This document shows, piece after piece, positions 56,543 to 64,000 of a DNA stretch of 64,000 bases. The notes below the pieces were generated by a model that was not told the DNA's origin, made no database searches, and saw only the letters and a list, made by a program, of their open reading frames with translations. The stretch is from the NCBI GenBank assembly GCA_942159475.1, contig OW804098.1, positions 113,339,916 to 113,403,915 on the forward strand. Reading direction: 5' to 3'. The position numbers and the translations under genes are program-made. How positions within the stretch are numbered: position 1 is the stretch's first letter; each line of letters opens with the position of its first letter. This DNA is from Sthenelais limicola. Lineage: Eukaryota; Annelida; Polychaeta; Phyllodocida; Sigalionidae.

Positions 56543-56759
56543 TAGGGAGATTTAGCAACCACAACGCACCAACACAACACTAACGCATCCACTAACTTTT
56601 AGTACATTATTACGAGTGAGGGGATATCTTGAGAGGCATGCAATGCAGATGCCCTTGGCCTAGCGCCTCTCGAGATATCCCCACAGCAGTAGTAATGTAC
56701 TAATAATTAGTGGATGCGTTAGTGTTGTGTCGGTGCGTTGTGGTTGCTAAATCTCCCTA
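56543..56759. mobile_element. family I foldback element
   Basis: Arms of about 85-90 bp, starting TAGGGAGATTTAGCAACCAC, are near-perfect inverses, with a short centre around gcatgcaatgcagatgccc. Tip shared with element J. Confidence 0.85.
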
Positions 56760-57183
56760 ATATATCTGCAATGTGTGCGTATTAACCACAAAACCTGTAG
56801 ATGTAATTCGTTTTTATAATAGTATTATCTCTCTTCTTTATTATTTTCATTCTTTCTTTCTGAGATTTCTGTCGAATTCATGTGATAAAAATCAGGCTGT
56901 ACAGAGAACATCTTTACTATATGTATGGAAATGTATATGAACCTGAATAAAATATTTTCGATTTAAATCAGAATTCTAGTCATGCATTCTAGTCATGCAT
57001 TCTAGACCTTCACCCTAAGTAGACTAAAGACATTTTCTGTCATTGTTTAGCTCATCAAGTGTTTTATTATCGGTTGAATGCTATAATGATGCACTTGATT
57101 AATTAGCATCAAACAATTCCCTCTGCTCATTCAGTAGAAAACATTATTGGTGTGTTAGGCACAGATCCAGTAGCTATTTCATG

Positions 57184-57955
57184 GGTCCGGTTGTTGGAAA
57201 AATACCAATTGGCCAATGTACACATTTTCTGCTAAATTAGGTTAACATTACCAGGTGTAGCAAGATATATTTGCATTGAAAATAAATGTTTGCTTGTATT
57301 GAAGCTTCACTCTCAGTTTACAGCGGATCCTGCTTAGTTGTTTTTGCTAAAGAGCTTCTAAAACGATCTCATTTGCATTTGAAGGAGCGGCCAAAATCCT
57401 TTCATGTATTTGTATTTAAAGATTTTTATTCAGTCAAAAACATTGTGCAACGAGATTACATTATTCTCAGAGTTTGCTGATTCTAATTTAACCAATAATT
57501 ACATAATTACTAAGAGTGATGATTTTGTTCTCACATGGTTCGCTAATTTATAGTGGAGTTGTCATTCACAAAAGTTATCTATAACAAAAAATAGAAATGG
57601 AAATGGAAGATAAAATTAAATAAAATACATAGACACATAAAAACAAACACGAGTGCGTTGTTCAATTCATGACATTCCTACATATTTTACAAATCCATTA
57701 TATAATTCTGATATTCCAACAAATGTGATGTCTTCAGTTTGTATCGCTTACCGGCGGCAGTTTTCTCGGTGATTACACTCCTAACTGTTGTATAAACATA
57801 ACAGCAGCAGAATATTGATGAATCCAGTTCTATAAATCATAATATAAGTGAGTTTTGTAAGATTTGTTTTGCCGTAATAGCTGAGAATGCCCTTAGATTT
57901 GGGTTATTTCAGAGGATTTGTGAAGTCAAGTTGTATATTTTGCTGGGACTTCGCC
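57184..57955 (+). mobile_element. family A copy split by 620 bp
   Basis: The left part (gggtccggttgttggaaaaa to about 57262) and right part (gatttgggttatttcagagg to tgggacttcgccc) would make one old A copy. The inserted middle (57263-57890) has no recognised identity. It holds a frame at 57286-57480 without known homology. Confidence 0.45.
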
Positions 57956-58018
57956 CATATATGTACTGCATATGGCTGCAAGCCAGACCACCCGGTCACC
58001 ATGATATAGAGACTATTT

Positions 58019-58425
58019 GTGATGTGTTTTAGGAAAATGAGTCATAAGTCGCAAAAAATAGATTTTGAGATACCATTATATTTGGAAAAATGAGATCAAG
58101 GCGATTCCAATGATAGTAAACAGTCTAATAATCTAATTAATATTTCTAGATTTTAGGTTTGATATTTTCGTTTTTGAAAAAAAAAATTCTAATATTTCCG
58201 GGGGTCAATAAACAGTAAAATAACTAAATGTAGTCCATATGAGGACCTTTAAAACGATAGGATACATTACATAGATTGTCCTGAAATTTGATCCATCGAT
58301 TGATATAACTATACATGATAAACCCTCCAAATATTAGAACGTTCCAATAATGTGATCTTGTTAAAAAAACACTTTGAAAAATATCAATTTTGCGACTTAT
58401 GACTCATTTTCCTGAAACACATCAC
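58019..58425 (-). mobile_element. MITE family B, complete
   Basis: 407 bp, exact attt duplication, intact terminal repeats. Confidence 0.92.
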
Positions 58426-58606
58426 ATTTATTACAGATGGTCTTCTCATAATGGTGGTCACTGGTGGGATTCTAAAATGGGTTAGGGATTCAGGACATGC
58501 AGAATATTTTATTTGATGTATGTACATTCTGCTGAATTAGGCTGAAAATGATAAACCCTTGAAAGAAGAATATTATGGGGAAATTTTTGAGCTTCCTTAT
58601 ACCGTC

Positions 58607-59215
58607 ATATAATGTGGCTTTATTATATAATGTGGCTTTATTATATAATGTGGCTTCATTATACAATGGGGCTTCATTATACAATGTGGCTTTATTATAC
58701 AATGTGGCTTCATTATACAATGTGGCTCCATTATACAATGTGGCTTAATTATACAATGTGGCTTAATTATACAATGTGGCTTCATTATACAATGTGGCTT
58801 TATTATACAATGTGGCTTCATTATACAATGTGGCTCCATTATACAATGTGGCTTCATTATACAATGTGGCTTCATTATACAATGTGGCTTCATTATATAA
58901 TGTCGCTTCATTATACAATGTGGCTTTATTATACAATGTGGCTTCATTATACAATGTGGCTACATTATACAATTTGGCTTCATTATACAATGTGGCTCCA
59001 TTATACAATGTGGCTCTGTTGTACAATGTGGCTTCATTATACAAAGTGTCTTTCATATATGGTGTGTCGTAGTATGATATGGCTTCGTTATATAATGTGG
59101 CCTTGTCATAAAATATATGTCATATCATGTGGTTTTGTAATATAGTATAGTTTTTGTCATACAATTTGGCTTTATTATATATATAATGTGGCTTTATTAT
59201 ATAATATGGCATCAC
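58607..59215. repeat. 18-bp satellite
   Basis: About 25 good units of aatgtggcttcattatac at 58607-59055, then decaying units to about 59215. With period 18 and no stop in several frames, both strands give long repetitive open frames. Confidence 0.93.
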
Positions 59216-59342
59216 TTATACAAATCAGCTCCATTTTACCATGTTTCTTTAATTTGACATTCAGGATTAAATTAGCAATTAGGCTTCAATTACACATTGT
59301 GGCTTCATTATACAATGTGGCTTGAATTTCCAACTGCCTTAA

Positions 59343-59564
59343 GGGTGGTCTCCATTGGCTGCGATAAGCTCCGTGGTAAGCCTTGCAATGGTTTTTGCTG
59401 GTTCTGTAGGTGGTGAGGATTGACGAGGTCCTTGCCTACTTGGTCAGTGAACCATGTAGGCAGGACCTCGCCACTTTTCACCATCACAACACCATCGCAA
59501 GGCTTACCGCAGAGCTTACCGCAGAGCTTACTGCAGAGCTTACCGCAGCCAGTGGAGACCACCC
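59343..59564 (+). mobile_element. MITE family C (Harbinger-like)
   Basis: Complete copy with ttaa on both sides. The right arm has the word gcttaccgcaga repeated three times. Confidence 0.85.
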
Positions 59565-59811
59565 TTAAGCTGCAGAATGTTAGCCTAAGGACAAGCCTTG
59601 ACTACCAATAGCCAGCGTCACTTAGCCTTGTCTCTAGACTATGCCACATTAAGAAAGCTTTTAACTGAGATCAATAATTTGTATATTTATGCTCTGGTCC
59701 CTGTGTGAATTATGGCTTCACTGGGTGCTTACTCCTAATGCTACTTTACTCTGTAGTAGTAGTTGAACATACATGTATTCCTACTTACATATATATGAGT
59801 GTAGTGTATAT

Positions 59812-60048
59812 GGGTCAGGTTTTCGGAATATGTACAATTCACCTTCACCAATCCTCTCAAATAACCCACATTTAAGTAAAAAATGTGCTTTAAAATGCTG
59901 TTTAACATAACAAAACTGATACTTTAAATCATTGAGATACCAAATATACTCAGATATACCCTGTATATTCTTCATTTTTCAGCCTTATTTAGGAGAATTT
60001 CCTAAATGTGTAGAGCTGCCAATTATACATTTTCTTAAAATCTGACCC
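59812..60048 (-). mobile_element. MITE family A (A1)
   Basis: Complete copy, atat duplicated. The right duplication is shared with the mini-B element that follows. Confidence 0.88.
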
Positions 60049-60052
60049 ATAT

Positions 60053-60136
60053 GTGGTGTTTCACAGGAAAATGAGTCACAAGTCTCAACATTGATATCTG
60101 TTGCGACTTGTGACTCCTTTTCCTGAAACACATCAC
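60053..60136. mobile_element. 84-bp B derivative, termini only
   Basis: Two B terminal repeats (gtggtgtttcacaggaaaat… and …tcctgaaacacatcac) joined almost directly, flanked by atat on both sides. Confidence 0.85.
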
Positions 60137-60253
60137 ATATATTGGACATCGTGACTACTATTGCGAAGCATTGGTCATCATCTACGATGTTTTCCTATCA
60201 TTTTGCTATTGAAAAAATGAGCAAGAAAACATGACTCATGAAAACTTGAATGT

Positions 60254-60497
60254 GGGTCAGTCTTTGAGAAAATGTATTAAATGTATACAATTCAACTTCG
60301 CCAATCTTATCAAATAACCCAAATTTCAGACGGAAATAAAGTTCAAAATACAGTTCAACATAACCAAACATATTGCTACAACAATGCAATGCCAAATATA
60401 CTCGAATTTACCTAATATTGACCAAATCTCAGCCTAATTTAGCAGAATTTACTAAATGTCTACAGCTGCCAATTGTACATTTTCTGAAAATCTGACC
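60254..60497 (-). mobile_element. MITE family A (A2)
   Basis: Complete, with a 10-bp insertion duplicating tgtat in the left terminal region. Confidence 0.83.
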
Positions 60498-60651
60498 ATA
60501 AAGAATGACAATGTTATTTGTAATGATCAAGCTGGGTGGGAGGAATAACATGAAGCTAGAATTATGCATTCTGACGTATTATTAAAGGCGATATGGAAGG
60601 AAGTGTAATATTTTGGTGAAATACCACACTTGAAAATACCAACTCATATAT

Positions 60652-60891
60652 GGGTCAGATTTTCGGAAAATGTACATGTAATTGGCAGCTCTACAAATTT
60701 AGGGACTTTTGCTAAATCGGGCTGAAAAATGATGAATACCAGGTATATCTGAGTCTTTTTTAGTGTTGCTTTGTTTTATAGTATCTGTTTTGCTATGTTA
60801 AACTGCATTTTGAAGCTGATTTCTGTCTTAAATGTGGGTTATTTGAGAGAATTAGTGAAGGCGAATTGTACTTTTTCTGAAGATCTGACCC
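60652..60891 (+). mobile_element. MITE family A (A1)
   Basis: Complete, atat duplicated. Closely related to 32532-32765. Confidence 0.87.
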
Positions 60892-61045
60892 ATATACATA
60901 GCATAGGCCAAGAGGCGTGTCCAAATCTGTGCCCTGCTCATTTTTTTCTTTTATTACTGCCATAAAACACACTTATTAGACCTTTACAGAGACATAATCC
61001 CTGCTTGAGTGATGAAAGAAGCTATTAGATAAGCTGCTGTGAGGT

Positions 61046-61279
61046 GGGTCAGATTTTCAAAAAATGTACAATTGGCGGAGCAACACATTTAGTAAGTTCT
61101 GCTAAATTAGACTGAAAAATCGTCAACACTAGGTATATATAGTATATTTTATATTGCCTTGATTTAAGCAATCTGTTTGTTTATGTTGAACTGTATTTTA
61201 AACCTCATTTTTGTCATAATTCTGGGTTGTTTGAGAGGATTGGTGAAGACAAACTGTACATTTTCTGGCGATTTGATCC
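61046..61279 (+). mobile_element. MITE family A
   Basis: Complete length, right end altered (tctggcgatttgatcc). Confidence 0.8.
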
Positions 61280-61383
61280 AGGTATGGCTGAACCATGAAT
61301 TTGTTAACAAATCTTTCCGGTGCACAGTTTAAGAACAAATATGTGACTCACATGTAGGTCTCATTTCCATCCTGATATTGATT

Positions 61384-61430
61384 CAGATCGGCTACAAATG
61401 TACAATTGGCATCTGTTCACAAGCCATGAA
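61384..61430 (+). repeat. family A left-end fragment
   Basis: cagatcggctacaaatgtac then aattggcatctgttcac. A similar fragment lies at 61803-61880. Confidence 0.5.
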
Positions 61431-61540
61431 ATTAATGATGTAAAAAAAACCTTTTTAAAGCCATTCTGAGGACTTTTGCCAAAAATGGCGCTGTTTCACA
61501 TAATTATAGTCTATATAGTCATATAAAGTCATAGATATAG

Positions 61541-61785
61541 GCTCATAGTTCAGAGCGTCCCTCAAAACTGAGGAAAAGACTCTCCAGTATAGGCTCATAG
61601 TTGAGAGAATCCCTCCAAACTGAGGGAAAGCTTTACTAGTCTAGACGCACAATTGAGAGAGTCCCTCCAAACTGAGGTAAAGCCTGTCGCTCCTAACCGC
61701 AAAATTAAATCCCATTAGGCTATTATAATCCCATTAGGACGCCTACTACAGGACCATGAAAGCCATTAGTTCAGAGGAATGACAC
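61541..61785 (+). mobile_element. family E with triplicated left end
   Basis: The left-end word (ctcatagttgagagaatccc then tccaaactgagg) occurs three times at 61548, 61590 and 61645, before one inner arm (ggacgcctactac). The right end is missing. Confidence 0.65.
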
Positions 61786-61883
61786 TCTGATCTTCGTCAT
61801 ACAGAGTCAGATCGACTAAAAATGTACAATTGGCATTTCTACACATCTGTAAATTATTTAATTCAGTCTAGAAAATGATACAT

Positions 61884-62118
61884 GGGTCAGATTTTTAGAA
61901 AATGTACAATTCGCCTACACAAGTCCTCTCAAATAAGCCTCATTTAAGACAAAAATGAGCTTCAAAATGCAGTTTAACATAACAGAACTTATACTTTAAA
62001 TCAATGCGATCCCAAATATACTCAGATATACCAGGTATTCATCATTTTCCAGCTTAATTTAGCAGAATTTACTAAATGTGTAGAGCTGCCAATTGTACAT
62101 TTTCAGAAAATCTGACCC
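61884..62118 (-). mobile_element. MITE family A (A1)
   Basis: Complete copy, acat duplicated exactly. Confidence 0.9.
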
Positions 62119-62122
62119 ACAT

Positions 62123-62273
62123 ACTAGGTGTATCTGAGTATATTTAGTATTGTGTTGATTTAGAAATTCTATTCGGGTTAGTTAAATTGATTTTACGAAC
62201 CCATTTTGTGTCTTAAATAAACTTCATCTGAGAGGATTTACGAAAACGAATTGTACAATTTCAGGAGCCTTGC
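62123..62273 (+). mobile_element. MITE family A, right half
   Basis: actaggtgtatctgagtata onward, starting five bases after the preceding copy. Confidence 0.6.
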
Positions 62274-62333
62274 TCAAATTCACTTCTTGTTTGATTTGGT
62301 CTGTTTGATTTTACGAAGGCCCAAACTTCCCAG

Positions 62334-62362
62334 ATCACCCAGATCACCCAGATCACCCAGAT
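62334..62362. repeat. 9-bp tandem repeat (atcacccag)n
   Basis: Three full units. Confidence 0.85.
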
Positions 62363-62510
62363 CATAAGACACTTGTTGCTGCGTAGTTTGTGTGCTTATT
62401 ACAGCAGGGGGAACTAATGCGTTGTTATAAATACATGCCATAAATGACCTACAAACAATCTTTTTGAAGCCATTCTGTGGATCTTTGCCAAAAGCGGTTT
62501 CATACATAGT

Positions 62511-62694
62511 CCAGGCTCAGAGTTGAGAGAGTCCCTCCAAACTGAGGGCAATCCTCATGGTCCAAACCACAAAAAGCTATTATAATCCCATTAGGCCACC
62601 TACTCCCAGGCCATGAAAGCCATTAGTGCAGTAGGCGTCCAATCACTGACATAGGATTCTTATCTAATCTGAGAGACTCTGAGCCTAGACTGTT
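62511..62694 (+). mobile_element. family E element, complete
   Basis: Termini agtccaggctcagagttgag and actctgagcctagactg. Inner arms ggccacctactcc and gcagtaggcgtcc. Reference copy for the family. Confidence 0.8.
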
Positions 62695-62696
62695 GA

Positions 62697-63055
62697 AGCA
62701 TTAATGACCAACATTGAGGGGCTGATAGCAAAGCCAAGGGATGATACACAAACAATGCGCCAACAGGCCCGAAATGGAGGTTATTAATCCTTTTAGTCTC
62801 TGCCTATGGCTGTTATAGCCTCTGGACTGTACAAGGCAGTGACTACACACAAACAGTGCACCAGCAGGCCCGAAATGGAGGTTATTAATCCTCTTAGTCT
62901 CTGCCTAAGGTGGCTATAGCCCCTGAACTGTATCAAGCAGTGACTAAACACAAACAGTGCACCACCAGGCCCGAAATGGAGGTTATTAATCCTTTTAGTC
63001 TCTCCTTTTGGCTGTTTATAGCCCCTAAACTGTACCAATCAGTGATAAACACCAC
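62697..63055. repeat. family F tandem array, about 115-bp units
   Basis: Three units containing aaacagtgcaccagcaggcc, cgaaatggaggttattaatc and cttttagtctctgcc. Confidence 0.82.
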
Positions 63056-63312
63056 TAACTAATTACTGTTCTTTCAAATCAAATGCACATACAATAAATA
63101 CAGACCCACACCCAACTACAACCACCCACGCGACCACCCTCATCCAACTCGCAGCGGAGATGTTTACAAATTTTTAGCCCAGGAACAAATTAGTGGCACT
63201 AATAGGGAGTGGTTAGGGTGGCAGAGGCGGTGTGGCAGGGCTTAATGAGCTATTAGGCCAGCAGCTGGGCGGAATTGTCTCCCACAACACTGCCACGGGC
63301 TCATGTCAGTTG

Positions 63313-63560
63313 TGTCAGATTTTCAGAAAATGCACAATCTACTGTTCTACACATCTCTCAAATTCTGCTAAATTAGAGTGAAAAATGATAAATACTGAGT
63401 ATATCTGAGTGTGTTCTGTATTGTATTCATTCAATAGATCTGTCTGGTCATGTTGAACTGTGTTTTGAACCTGATTTTTGTCTTAAATTTGGGTTATTTG
63501 ATAGGATTGGTGAAGGGGAATTGTAGATTTTCTGGCGATCTACAATTCCCCTTCACCAAT
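63313..63560 (+). mobile_element. MITE family A (A3) with snapback right end
   Basis: The left terminus tcagattttcagaaaatgca is intact. At the right end 21 bases (63506-63526) are repeated inverted at 63540-63560 after a 13-bp loop. See findings. Confidence 0.8.
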
Positions 63561-63724
63561 TTCACCCAGTTACAAGACCCGCCAAAATCCTTTCCCGCAA
63601 TGGCTTCCAATATTATTATTCACCAGCGGCCATTTTCTCTCGACTGGTACAACGCTAATTTTTGTATGATATGAAACAGGAAGAGAATAATAATTATTGA
63701 TAAATAATACAGCACTATTAGTCA

Positions 63725-64000
63725 CAATTTGGGAGGTTAATGAGGCATAAGTCTCTAAAAATGGATTTTGAAATATCATCATATTTGAATAGATGACATG
63801 AAGTGGATTGCAATAATGTTAACATTTAGGGAATGTAAAATGTATGTCTATATTTCATGTTTATCTTATTTTTTTCACGAAAAAGTTTTGCAATATTTCA
63901 GGGCGGGTTGTAGGGTACACATTTACCAATAAAGTAGCTAAATATACTCCATAGTATGATTTAGAAAGGCAAAGATATAATTGAAATATGTCTTGAAATT
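63725..64000 (-). mobile_element. MITE family B, cut by window end
   Basis: Follows the reverse-orientation B pattern (atggattttgaaatatcatc, aatatactccatagtatgat) to the last base. Confidence 0.7.

Noticed and set aside
58612..59145. 177-codon frame of MWLHYT repeats and antisense ATLYNE repeats
   Set aside because: By-product of an 18-bp satellite without stops. Open on both strands with low-complexity output.

Overview
This is animal nuclear DNA. It is AT-rich, has almost no coding capacity, and is packed with short inverted-repeat transposons, minisatellites and microsatellites. The splice-flanked exons, a class II tRNA-Leu gene with internal A and B boxes, and the mix of MITE families (Harbinger-like TAA/TTA-flanked elements, TA-flanked mariner-like elements, a CpG-rich 'TACTGTAAACG' element) suggest a lophotrochozoan invertebrate. 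A mollusc is my best guess. I cannot name the species.

Gene content. I see five segments that look like true coding exons, all on the + strand and all joining in phase 1. Two are symmetric phase 1-1 internal exons (5037-5132, 6335-6445). One is an ATG-starting exon with a phase 1 donor (8865-8982), followed by a 33-nt symmetric microexon (10800-10832). Two more ATG-starting exons also end in phase 1 (19579-19597, 35952-36348). The simplest reading is one long gene on the + strand with at least three alternative first exons and several cassette exons, whose common 3' part lies beyond the right edge. I do not recognise the protein. The longest first exon encodes an N-myristoylation-like start followed by cysteines, an acidic stretch and a Gly/Ser/Lys-rich tail. 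One cassette exon carries a PPxY motif. A tRNA-Leu(AAG) gene lies at 44782-44863.

Repeats, roughly half of the window. Family A (about 235 bp, TIR beginning GGGTCAGATTTTCAGAAAAT, 4-bp ANNT target duplications) has about 45 whole or partial copies. Family B (about 400 bp, TIR beginning GTGATGTGTTTCAGGAAAAT, same 4-bp target type) has about 27. Element K (53505-54790, 1.29 kb) has a related terminus. Families C (Harbinger-like), D, E, F, H, I and J add further copies. There is one clear 5'-truncated LINE insertion at 24695-25166 with a 13-bp target-site duplication.

Layout. 1-3360: decayed B copies and two tandem arrays. 5-11 kb: exons among C, A and B copies. 12-24 kb: dense A copies, the 1.1-kb foldback J, a 41-bp minisatellite, and a second promoter/first exon near 19.4-19.6 kb. 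24-34 kb: LINE insertion, E pair, long runs of A and B. 34.5-36.4 kb: repeat-poor segment with the third first exon. 37-64 kb: intron-like DNA with A, B, D, E and F elements, tRNA-Leu, element K, foldback I and an 18-bp satellite. None of the repeat copies contains a transposase gene, so any mobilising enzyme must be encoded elsewhere.
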